DNA from: Micromonospora echinofusca
Lineage (GTDB): Bacteria > Actinomycetota > Actinomycetes > Mycobacteriales > Micromonosporaceae
Assembly (NCBI RefSeq): GCF_900091445.1
Contig: NZ_LT607733.1
Coordinates: forward strand, 1,443,501-1,507,500
DNA: 64,000 nucleotides
Direction of reading: 5' to 3'
Positions 19,001 to 26,393 of this stretch are shown here, in pieces. The position numbers and the translations under genes are program-made. Below the pieces are notes generated by a model. It did not search any database. It saw nothing but the letters and a program-made list of their open reading frames with translations, and had not been told where the DNA came from. Numbering within the stretch: position 1 is the first letter of the stretch; each line of letters opens with the position of its first letter.

Positions 19001-19547
19001 CACCGCGGACGCCTTCGCCTGCTTCGGGCTGTCCCGGCGGGAGGCCCTCTGGGCCGCCGGCGCGGCGGCCCAGGACCGGCCGGGCCGGCTGCCGGGCACG
19101 GTGACCGGCGCGACCGCGCCGACCCTGCCCGGGATGGAGGCGGTGGAGCGGCTGGTCGCCGACGTCTGGGCGACCGGACTGTCGCCGGAGAGCCACCCGG
19201 TGAGCTTCATCCGCCCCCGGCTCGACGCCCTCGGCGCGGTGCCGATCGCCCGGCTCGGTCGGGTGGAACCGGGTCGGCGCATCCGGGTCGGCGGGATCGT
19301 CACCCACCGGCAGCGGCCGGCGACCGCCGGCGGGGTCACCTTCCTCAACCTGGAGGACGAGACGGGAATGCTCAACGTCACCTGCTCCCCGGGCCTGTGG
19401 CAGCGCTACCGGCGGGTGGCCCGCACGAGCGCCGCGCTGGTGGTGCGGGGGCGGCTGCAACGGCACGAGGGAGTGATCAACCTCACTGCCGACCGGCTGG
19501 ACGCGATCGAGCCCCCGGTCAGTCCGGCCTCGCGCGACTTCCGCTGA
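16062..19547 (+). CDS. dnaE2: Error-prone DNA polymerase III alpha subunit DnaE2
   Basis: 1161-aa C-family DNA polymerase used for damage-induced mutagenesis. From the N-terminus: a variable Gly/Arg/Ser-rich stretch (about residues 15-75), a PHP domain opening [20 protein letters not shown] (about 112), the polymerase palm with the catalytic [15 protein letters not shown] (about 505), fingers with [27 protein letters not shown], and a C-terminal OB fold. The length fits DnaE2 rather than replicative DnaE1. GTG at 16062 follows GGAGGGG by 5 nt, so about 80 upstream in-frame codons are probably not translated. It needs ImuA' and ImuB, encoded just upstream. Confidence 0.95.
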   Translation: [1161 protein letters not shown]

Positions 19548-19646
19548 CGGCAGTGATCCACATTACGGTTTTCCGCGCCCGATGGAGGGACACTCCAGCT
19601 CGCGCGGGCAGAGTGGCCCGCGTGAGCACGAGGGGGACGAACGATC

Positions 19647-19820
19647 ATGGGAAACAACGACCGTAGCGGCGGAGTGGCGAACTCCCGGCGGACCCGGCTC
19701 GGCGCCGGTTGGACCCCGAGCCACCACACCGAACCGCGCGAGTACGAGATCGTCGAGGGCCCGGTGGCCAACGCCCTGCGCTCGCGCGCCGAGGACGACG
19801 CCGCCACCGGCGAGTCCTGA
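19647..19820 (+). CDS. 57-aa hypothetical protein downstream of dnaE2
   Basis: Small hydrophilic protein beginning MGNNDRSGGVANSRRTRLGAGWT and ending RSRAEDDAATGES. It has no membrane helix, no Cys and no fold that I recognise. A good ribosome-binding site (GAGGGGG, around 19630-19636) precedes the ATG, and it lies 99 nt after dnaE2 in the same direction, which supports real translation. The function is unknown; a link to the SOS operon is positional only. Confidence 0.6.
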   Translation: MGNNDRSGGVANSRRTRLGAGWTPSHHTEPREYEIVEGPVANALRSRAEDDAATGES

Positions 19821-19902
19821 CCATCCGTGGTCCGGAAGCCGGCCGGGTCGTCGCCGCCGGTGCGACTCGGCTCGGCTGGACCGGGTGACTAGGCTCGACC
19901 GG

Positions 19903-20649
19903 GTGGAGCAGACCCCAGGCCGGCTCGCCGGGCCGCCGCTGACCCCCCGTACCGCCGTGATCTGGTCGGTGCTGCGCGCCGAACTGGAGCGCCGTCCCGG
20001 CGCCGCGCTGACCGTCCTCGACGTCGGCGGCGGCACGGGCGGCTTCGCCGTGCCGCTGGCCCAGGCCGGGCACCGGGTGACCGTGGTCGACGCCAGCCCC
20101 GACGCGCTCGCCGCGCTGACCCGCCGGGCCGCGGAGGCCGGCGTGGCCGAGCGGGTCCGCGCCGTGCAGGGCGACGGCGACGCGCTCGCCGGCCTGGTCG
20201 AGCCGGGCAGCGCCGACCTGGTGCTCTGTCACGCCGTGCTGGAGGTCGTCGACGACCCGGCGGCGGTCGTGGCCGCGCTGGCCGCCGCGCTGCGCCCGGG
20301 CGGCGCCGCGAGCGTGCTGGTCGCCGGCCGGGCCGCCGCGGTGCTCGGCCGGGCCATGAACGGGCACCTGGACGTCGCGGCCGCGCTGGCCGCCGACCCG
20401 GCCGGCACCGCCGTCAGCCGGGACACCCTGCGCCGGCGTTACGACGCCGACGGCGCCGCCGCGCTGCTCGGCGCCGCCGGGCTCGTCGTGGAGGAGATCC
20501 ACGGCGTACGCGTGCTCGCCGACCTCCTTCCCGCCGCCGTCGCCGACGGACAGCCGGCCGCCCTGGTCGAGTTGGAACGGGCCCTCGCCGCGCGGGCGCC
20601 CTGGCGGGACCTCGCCGCCCAGCTGCACCTGTTCGCCCGCCGCCCGTGA
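19903..20649 (+). CDS. SAM-dependent methyltransferase
   Basis: Class I methyltransferase of about 248 aa. It shows VLDVGGGTGGFAVPLAQAGHRVTVVDASPDALA (SAM-binding motif I and the acidic end of strand 2), then VRAVQGDGDAL and DLVLCHAVLEVVDDPAAVVAALAAALRPGG (motifs II/III). The target is unknown. TAGGCT (19890-19895) stands 7 nt before the GTG at 19903, suggesting a leaderless start; an in-frame GTG at 19885 is the alternative. Its TGA overlaps the next gene's GTG by 4 bp. Confidence 0.85.
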   Translation: MEQTPGRLAGPPLTPRTAVIWSVLRAELERRPGAALTVLDVGGGTGGFAVPLAQAGHRVTVVDASPDALAALTRRAAEAGVAERVRAVQGDGDALAGLVEPGSADLVLCHAVLEVVDDPAAVVAALAAALRPGGAASVLVAGRAAAVLGRAMNGHLDVAAALAADPAGTAVSRDTLRRRYDADGAAALLGAAGLVVEEIHGVRVLADLLPAAVADGQPAALVELERALAARAPWRDLAAQLHLFARRP

Positions 20650-21797
20650 CCGACCCGCTGGAGATCGTCGGGCCGCGCTACGGCGACGCCAGCCTCGCCG
20701 ACGTCCTGCCCGCCGCGCTCGCCGTGCTCGACGTGCCCGGCGCCGTCGACCCGCTCGGGCTGCGGGCCGCGCTGCCCGGGGTACGCCGGATCGCGGTGCT
20801 GCTCGTCGACGGCCTCGGCTGGCACCAGATCCCGACCGCCGCCCCGTACGCGCCGACCCTGGCGGGGCTCGCCGCCACCGCCGGCCGGCAGCTGACCTCC
20901 GGCTTTCCGTCGACCACGCCGACCAGCCTGGTGACGCTGGGCACCGGCGCCGCCCCCGGCGCGCACGGCGTACTCGGGTTCACGGTGCGGGTGCCGGGGA
21001 CCGACCGGGTGCTCAACCACATCGAGTGGGCGGCGGATCCGGCGCCGCTGCGCTGGCAGCCGGTGCGTACGCAGCTGGAACGGGCCCGTGCCGCCGGGGT
21101 CGCGGTGACCGTGGTGAGCCGGCCGGAGTTCGGCGGCAGCGGGCTGACGCTGGCCGCCAACCGGGGCGGCGACTACCGCGGCGCGTCCGGCGTCGACGCG
21201 CTCGCCGAACGGATGCTCGCCGCCCTGGCCGCCGGCGCGGGGCCCACGCTGGTCTCCGGCTACCACCCCGACCTGGACCGGCACGGCCACCTCACGGGCG
21301 TCGACTCGGCGCCCTGGCGGATCGCCGCGGCCGAGGTGGACCGGCTGCTGGCCCGGCTCGTCGACGGGCTGCCGCCCGACGCCGCGCTGCTGGTCACCGC
21401 CGACCACGGGCAGCTCGACATCCCGGCCGGGCACCGCATCGACCTGGACACCGACCCCCGGCTGCGCGCCGGGCTGGAGGTGGTCGCCGGGGAGCCCCGG
21501 GTCCGCTACCTGCACGTCACCCCCGGCGCCGTGGACGACGTGGTGGCCGCCTGGTCGGCGGTGCTCGGCGACGCGGCCCGGGTGCGTACGCGCGACGAGG
21601 TGGTGGCGGCCGGCTGGTTCGGCCCGGTGGCGGAGGAGCACCTGCTCCGCATCGGCGACGTGGTGGTGATCTGCAACGGCACGTACGCGGTGACCGCCTC
21701 CCGCTCCGAGCCGCCGGCGGTCGCCCGGCTGGTGGCGTACCACGGGGCGGACACGGCGGCCGAGATGACGATCCCGCTGCTGGTCGTACGCGGCTGA
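20646..21797 (+). CDS. Alkaline phosphatase family nucleotide pyrophosphatase/phosphodiesterase
   Basis: 383-aa metal-dependent phosphodiesterase of the alkaline phosphatase superfamily. The metal ligand region is VLLVDGLGWHQI (Asp55), the nucleophile loop GFPSTTPTSLVTLGTG (Thr90/91) precedes GAHGVLGF, the second metal site is GYHPDLDRHGH, and the third is LLVTADHGQLDIP. No signal peptide is visible, so it is likely cytoplasmic. Family members hydrolyse phosphodiesters or pyrophosphates; the substrate here is unknown. Translation is coupled to the upstream methyltransferase by a 4-bp overlap. Confidence 0.88.
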   Translation: MTDPLEIVGPRYGDASLADVLPAALAVLDVPGAVDPLGLRAALPGVRRIAVLLVDGLGWHQIPTAAPYAPTLAGLAATAGRQLTSGFPSTTPTSLVTLGTGAAPGAHGVLGFTVRVPGTDRVLNHIEWAADPAPLRWQPVRTQLERARAAGVAVTVVSRPEFGGSGLTLAANRGGDYRGASGVDALAERMLAALAAGAGPTLVSGYHPDLDRHGHLTGVDSAPWRIAAAEVDRLLARLVDGLPPDAALLVTADHGQLDIPAGHRIDLDTDPRLRAGLEVVAGEPRVRYLHVTPGAVDDVVAAWSAVLGDAARVRTRDEVVAAGWFGPVAEEHLLRIGDVVVICNGTYAVTASRSEPPAVARLVAYHGADTAAEMTIPLLVVRG

Positions 21798-21848
21798 CGC
21801 GCCGGCCCGCCGGGCGGGGATGTCGCAGGTGCGGGCTAGCCTGCGGGG

Positions 21849-23108
21849 ATGGGTCGCAGCCAGTCGTTGCCCCGGGGCGGCGATCCCCGGTTCGGGCCGG
21901 ACGCCGACGATTCCGGCTGCCCGATCCTGCACGTCGACATGGACGCCTTCTTCGCCTCGGTCGAGGTCCGGCGCCGTCCGGAGCTGCGCGGCCGGCCCGT
22001 CGTGGTCGGCGGCACCGGCCCGCGCGGGGTGGTGAGCTCCGCCAGCTACGAGGCCCGGCGCTACGGCGTACGCAGCGCGATGCCCACCGCGCGGGCCCGG
22101 GCGCTCTGCCCGCAGGCCGTCTACCTGCCGCCCGACTTCCCGCAATACTCGGCGGCCTCCACCGCCGTCATGCAGATCTTCCGCGACGTGACCCCGCTGG
22201 TCGAGCCGCTCTCCCTGGACGAGGCGTTCCTCGACGTGGCCGGCGCCCGGCGCCTGTTCGGCCCGCCGGCCGCCATCGCCCGGCGCATCCGCGAGCGGGT
22301 CGCCGCCGAGCAGGGGCTGACCTGCTCGGTCGGCGTCGCCCCGAGCAAGTTCGTGGCCAAGCTCGGCTCGACCCGCGCCAAGCCCGACGGCCTGCTCGTC
22401 GTCCCGGCCGCCCGGGTGCTCGACTTCCTGCACCCGCTGCCGGTGTCGGCGCTGTGGGGGGTGGGGGAGCGGTCCACCGAGACGCTGCGCCGGCTGGGCC
22501 TGGCCACGATCGGTGACCTCGCCGCGGCGCCGATGGGCATGCTGCGCAAGGCGCTCGGCGAGGCGGCCGCCACCGGGCTGCACGAGCTGGCCTGGGGACG
22601 GGACCCGCGCCGGGTCAGTCCGGAGCACGTGGAGAAGTCGATCGGCGCCGAGGTGACCTTCGACGTCGACGTGGGTGACCCGCTGGAGATCCGCCGGGCG
22701 CTGCTCGCGCTCGCCGAGAAGGTCGGCGTCCGGCTGCGCCGGGCGGGGCAGGTCGGGCGCACCGTGTCGCTCAAGGTGCGGCTGGCCGACTTCCGCACCG
22801 TCAGCCGCTCCCGCACGGCCGGCACGCCGACCGACGTCGCCAGGGAGATCTTCGACACCGTCTGGGCGCTCTACACCGCGCTCGACCCCGGTGAGCCCAT
22901 CCGGCTGGTCGGCGTACGCGTCGAAGGGCTCGCCGCCGCGCAGGAGACCCCGCGACAGCTCACCCTCGGGGCGCCCGAGCGGGGCTGGCGGGAGGCGGAA
23001 GCCGCAGCCGACGCCGCGGCTGCCCGTTTCGGGCGGTCCGTCATAGGTCCGGCCAGTCTGCTGGGGCCCCGGGACGGGCGACGAAATGAAAATCCTCCCC
23101 GGCCGTAG
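21849..23108 (+). CDS. dinB: DNA polymerase IV
   Basis: 419-aa Y-family translesion polymerase, with all catalytic residues kept: ILHVDMDAFFASVE (Asp30) and SLDEAFLDV (Asp124, Glu125). YEARRYGVRSAMP is the nucleotide-binding finger segment, CSVGVAPSKFVAKLGS belongs to the palm and thumb, and RQLTLG near residue 375 is a likely beta-clamp motif. TAGCCT (21837-21842) lies 6 nt before the ATG with no ribosome-binding site, so it appears leaderless with its own promoter. No LexA box is seen upstream, so unlike imuA'-dnaE2 it may not be SOS-controlled. Confidence 0.96.
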   Translation: MGRSQSLPRGGDPRFGPDADDSGCPILHVDMDAFFASVEVRRRPELRGRPVVVGGTGPRGVVSSASYEARRYGVRSAMPTARARALCPQAVYLPPDFPQYSAASTAVMQIFRDVTPLVEPLSLDEAFLDVAGARRLFGPPAAIARRIRERVAAEQGLTCSVGVAPSKFVAKLGSTRAKPDGLLVVPAARVLDFLHPLPVSALWGVGERSTETLRRLGLATIGDLAAAPMGMLRKALGEAAATGLHELAWGRDPRRVSPEHVEKSIGAEVTFDVDVGDPLEIRRALLALAEKVGVRLRRAGQVGRTVSLKVRLADFRTVSRSRTAGTPTDVAREIFDTVWALYTALDPGEPIRLVGVRVEGLAAAQETPRQLTLGAPERGWREAEAAADAAAARFGRSVIGPASLLGPRDGRRNENPPRP

Positions 23109-23223
23109 GTCGTCCCGCTTTCCGACGCGCGGGGGCCCTCGTAGACTTGCGGGTAAGCAGCCGGTTGGCTGCCACGGTCTGTCGGCCCGCCCGGGCCGAC
23201 CAACGTGACCGGGGAGGAGTGCC

Positions 23224-23619
23224 GTGCCGCTCTCGGAGCACGAGCAGCGGCTGTTCGAGCAGATCGAGCGGTCGCTTGCCGAGGACCCCAAATTCGCCTC
23301 GGCCGTGCGCGCCAGCGATCCGCGCTTCCACGCGCGGCGTCGCCTGCTCGTCGCTGCCGGCGTGCTGATCGCTGGGCTGGCGCTGTTGGTCTACGGCGCG
23401 GTGATCAAGCTTCCGCCGCTGGCAGTGGCGGGTTTCGTCGTCATGCTGGCCTCGGCCGCGCTCGCGGTGCAGTCGCATCGTCGGGCGCAGTCACCTGACC
23501 TGCACGTCGTCGGCGGGACGACGAGTCGTCGTCGCCCCAAAGGCCGGTCGGGTCGCCGGCCCTCGATCCTGGATCGGATGGAGGACCGGTGGCGGCAGCG
23601 CCCGGAGGGACACCGCTGA
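23224..23619 (+). CDS. DUF3040 family membrane protein
   Basis: 131-aa protein with the DUF3040 opening MPLSEHEQRLFEQIERSLAEDPKFA, two adjacent membrane helices (about residues 41-60 and 66-85) and a basic tail. The family is found throughout actinobacteria, often close to dinB and mraZ, and has no assigned function. The GTG start is preceded by GGGGAGGAG. The last codons run into a 34-bp repeat. Confidence 0.9.
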   Translation: MPLSEHEQRLFEQIERSLAEDPKFASAVRASDPRFHARRRLLVAAGVLIAGLALLVYGAVIKLPPLAVAGFVVMLASAALAVQSHRRAQSPDLHVVGGTTSRRRPKGRSGRRPSILDRMEDRWRQRPEGHR

Positions 23620-23680
23620 GCCCGGCCCGACACTGAGTCGGGCCTACCGCTGAGTCCGGCCCGGCACTGAGTCGGGCCGC
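23613..23680. repeat. Two 34-bp tandem repeats, each with a hairpin
   Basis: Copies at 23613-23646 and 23647-23680, both starting CCGCTGAG and differing at a few positions. Each contains GCCCGxCACTGAGTCGGGC, whose ends can pair. The first copy supplies the stop codon of the DUF3040 gene. It is probably part of the 3' end structure of that transcript. Confidence 0.8.
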
Positions 23681-23870
23681 GCCGACGATTCGGCCGCCGG
23701 CACGCCCGGCGGCCCCTGACGATTCCGCACGCCCTCGGCGTGCCTCCTCGCATGTTCCGGCCCGGCCCGCGTGCGTCCTGCCAGCCCCCGTCGTCCGGTT
23801 CGCGCTGGGCCGGTCGGCTCCCGACAGCCCGGCAAGGGGCACCCGTCCCGGCGCGGGCCCCGCGAACGCG

Positions 23871-23906
23871 ACGGGCCGGTAGGGCGAGGACGCCCTACCG
23901 GCCCGT
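23871..23906. terminator. Bidirectional intrinsic terminator-like hairpin
   Basis: CGGGCCGGTAGGGCG (23872-23886) and CGCCCTACCGGCCCG (23891-23905) form a perfect 15-bp stem with an AGGA loop, extended by an A-T pair outside. It lies between the convergent DUF3040 and transglutaminase genes. There is no T-tract, as is usual for actinobacterial terminators. The surrounding 23681-23917 stretch holds no gene that I can support. Confidence 0.8.
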
Positions 23907-23917
23907 TCGGCCGTCGG

Positions 23918-26377
23918 TCAGCGGGCCACTCGGTCGGTCAGCAGGCGACGCGGGCTCCAGCGCAGCAACCGGTGCCGGGCCCGTCCGCCCGCCGCCACCA
24001 GCCGGGACGACGCCTCGGCCGTGCCCGTGCGCCAGCGCAGCAGCACCGACGGCGGCAGCACCGCCGCCACCAGGCGGGTGCGCCGGTCGGCCCGCGCGGC
24101 GAGCGCGGCGCGTACGGCGCGCAGGGCAGGCAGGAGCTGCTCGCCGGTCAGCGGGTCACGGGCGTAGCGGGCGCGTTCCTCGGCGCGGCCGAGCAGGCCC
24201 ACCGCCGTGACCGCCTCCGCGTCGGCCGTGAGCGCCTCCCGGGACAGCCGACCGGCGGTCGCCCTGGGGGTCTCCGTGCGGTCGATCCGGACCCGGTAGT
24301 CCACCAGCGTGTCGAGCAGTTCGTCCCAGGCGGCGTGCGCGTCCGCCCGCGCCCGCTCCGCGTCCGCCAGCACCACCATGCGCCGCCCGTCCGCGGGCGC
24401 GTCGCCGGCCGCCTCGGGGCGTACCGGCGTCGCGGCCGGGGCCGCCGGGCCGCTGCGCCGCCGGCGCAGGGCCGCCCGCCGCAGGGCCGGCAGGGCGAGC
24501 AGGACGAGCAGGGCCAGCACCGCACCGGCGGCGTACCAGGGCCAGACCGGACGCTGCTCGGTCGCCGCCGCGTCGCCGAGGGCCAGACCGGAGTCGAAGT
24601 CCTCCTCGGGACCCTCCGGCGAAGCCGGGCCGGCCGACGGGTCGGCGCCGCCGGGGGCACTCGACGTGCCGGGGGCCGGCGCCTGCTCCTCCGGGGCGTC
24701 GATGTCCGGCGCCCAGGCCGAGCGGGTCGAGCCCTGCACGCCGTACGCGGGGGTGGCGTCGAACGGCACCCAGCCGACCTCGTTGAAGTAGACCTCCGTC
24801 CAGGCGTGCAGGTTGCGGTTCGTCAGGGTGTACGTGCCCTCGCTGGAGTTGCTGCCGTTGGCGAAGCCGAACGCCACCCGCGCCGGGATGCCGGCGGCCC
24901 GGACGAGCCACGTCATCGCGGCGGCGTACTGCTGGCAGAAGCCGACCTTGTTGTCGAGGAAGTCGACGATCTCCCGCCCGCTGGTGCCGCCCTTGGTGCT
25001 CAGCGAGTAGGTGAAGCCGTTGTCCGAGGAGAAGTGGTCGTAGATCGCGCGGACCTTGTCGTACTCGGTGTCCTTGCCCCGCACCAGCGTGGAGACCAGC
25101 TCCTCGACCTCGGGCACCGGCGGCGGGGTGGGGTGCAGGCGCCGTACGGCGTGGTCGGCCGGCAGCGGCGGCGACCGGCGCAGGGCCGCCGGCGTGTAGG
25201 TCGAGCGCACGTACTCGAACGCGTAGCGCCGGTCGCGTGAGTTGTCCCGGTTGGAGAAGATCACCTGGAGGCTCGGGTCGTACGCCCAGTTGCCGTTGAG
25301 TTCCTCGGTGCGCACCGGTTCGGTGTAGACCGGCAGCAGCGGCATGGTGAGGTTCTTCGTCACCTCGACCGTGGCCTGGTACTTCCGCTGCTCCGCGCCC
25401 CGCGCGGACGGCGCCGGCAGGTCGTCGACGGGGCGCCCCGTGGGGGTGCCTTCGCGGAAGCCGCTCGGCGTGAGCTTGTCGGCCACCCCGAAACGCAGGT
25501 AGAAGGGGTTGGGCTCGTTCGTGGTGACCTTGACCAGGTCGGCGACCTCGGACTGGTTGAGCTGCCCGCTCAGCGCCGCGAAGAGGTCGATCCGGCCGGT
25601 CCCGCCCTGCCCGGGGCGCCCGTTGCCGTTGCCCGACCCCGCGCCCAGCGTGTCGAGCAGCCCGCCCGTCATGCCCGGTACGGCCAGCGGCAGCAGCACG
25701 GCCAGTGCCACCCCCACCGCGGCCAGCCGCCGCCCGGCGGCGGCCAGCGGCGACGCCTCCCAGACGTCGACGTCGCGCCCGTCGCCGGTGAACCGCCGGC
25801 CGAACCGGCGGACCCGCTCGACGTTGTCGGTGACCAGCAGCCAGAGGAAGCCGGCGGCGCCGACGACGAACGGCACCGCCGGGACGCTGTCCACGTAGAC
25901 CGCGACGGGCACCGAGTAGATCGCCAGCATCGGCAGCCCGGCCAGCGCCGGGCGACGCAGCCCGACGGCGAGTACGTCGACCACCACGGCCACCCCGCCG
26001 ATCCCGAGGACCGTGACGAACAGCAGCGGATCGGTGTCGGGCACCTTGACGCCGTAGGAGCGCATGTCCTCCAGCGAGTTGTCGAGCAGTTCGCCGAAGT
26101 GCGTGAGGGTCGACGGGGTGGGCACGATGCCCAGCAGCTCGCCGCCGCCGGGAAAGAGCCAGGTCAGGGCCAGCGTCAGGCCGGCCAGCATGCCCAGCGC
26201 CTGGCCCCAGAGCGGAACCCGCGCCGCCCGGGCGAGCGCGGCGACGGCGGCGACCACCGCCACCGCGATCGTCGCCTGGATCAGCCACGTCCAGCGTTCG
26301 AAGATGGCCGACAGCGGCGCGGCGGCGAGCAGCGTCGCCACGGCGGCCACGAAGCCCAGGTTCCGGTGGGCGATCAT
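23918..26377 (-). CDS. Transglutaminase-like (TgpA-type) membrane protein
   Basis: 819-aa protein with an N-terminal block of about seven membrane helices (residues 5-245, DUF3488-like), an extracytoplasmic transglutaminase core and one further helix (about 605-630) before a cytoplasmic DUF4129-like tail. The catalytic triad is visible as Cys481 (KVGFCQQYAAAMTWLVRAAG), His524 (LHAWTEVYF) and Asp540 (FDATP). The crosslinking or cleavage target is unknown. It is third in the moxR - DUF58 - transglutaminase operon, 16 nt after DUF58. The chosen ATG at 26377 begins just before the first helix and is preceded by AAGGG. Confidence 0.92.
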   Translation of the reverse strand: MIAHRNLGFVAAVATLLAAAPLSAIFERWTWLIQATIAVAVVAAVAALARAARVPLWGQALGMLAGLTLALTWLFPGGGELLGIVPTPSTLTHFGELLDNSLEDMRSYGVKVPDTDPLLFVTVLGIGGVAVVVDVLAVGLRRPALAGLPMLAIYSVPVAVYVDSVPAVPFVVGAAGFLWLLVTDNVERVRRFGRRFTGDGRDVDVWEASPLAAAGRRLAAVGVALAVLLPLAVPGMTGGLLDTLGAGSGNGNGRPGQGGTGRIDLFAALSGQLNQSEVADLVKVTTNEPNPFYLRFGVADKLTPSGFREGTPTGRPVDDLPAPSARGAEQRKYQATVEVTKNLTMPLLPVYTEPVRTEELNGNWAYDPSLQVIFSNRDNSRDRRYAFEYVRSTYTPAALRRSPPLPADHAVRRLHPTPPPVPEVEELVSTLVRGKDTEYDKVRAIYDHFSSDNGFTYSLSTKGGTSGREIVDFLDNKVGFCQQYAAAMTWLVRAAGIPARVAFGFANGSNSSEGTYTLTNRNLHAWTEVYFNEVGWVPFDATPAYGVQGSTRSAWAPDIDAPEEQAPAPGTSSAPGGADPSAGPASPEGPEEDFDSGLALGDAAATEQRPVWPWYAAGAVLALLVLLALPALRRAALRRRRSGPAAPAATPVRPEAAGDAPADGRRMVVLADAERARADAHAAWDELLDTLVDYRVRIDRTETPRATAGRLSREALTADAEAVTAVGLLGRAEERARYARDPLTGEQLLPALRAVRAALAARADRRTRLVAAVLPPSVLLRWRTGTAEASSRLVAAGGRARHRLLRWSPRRLLTDRVAR

Positions 26378-26393
26378 GAGGGGACCCTTCCGT

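Noticed and set aside
16206-19466. Open frame of over 1000 codons on the minus strand opposite dnaE2
   Set aside because: Its composition is that of a shadow of a GC-rich gene, it has no recognisable domain, and the plus strand encodes an intact DnaE2 with all catalytic motifs.
20439-23291. Long minus-strand frame opposite the methyltransferase, phosphodiesterase and dinB
   Set aside because: Shadow frame: no domain, no start signal, and the three plus-strand genes have intact active sites.
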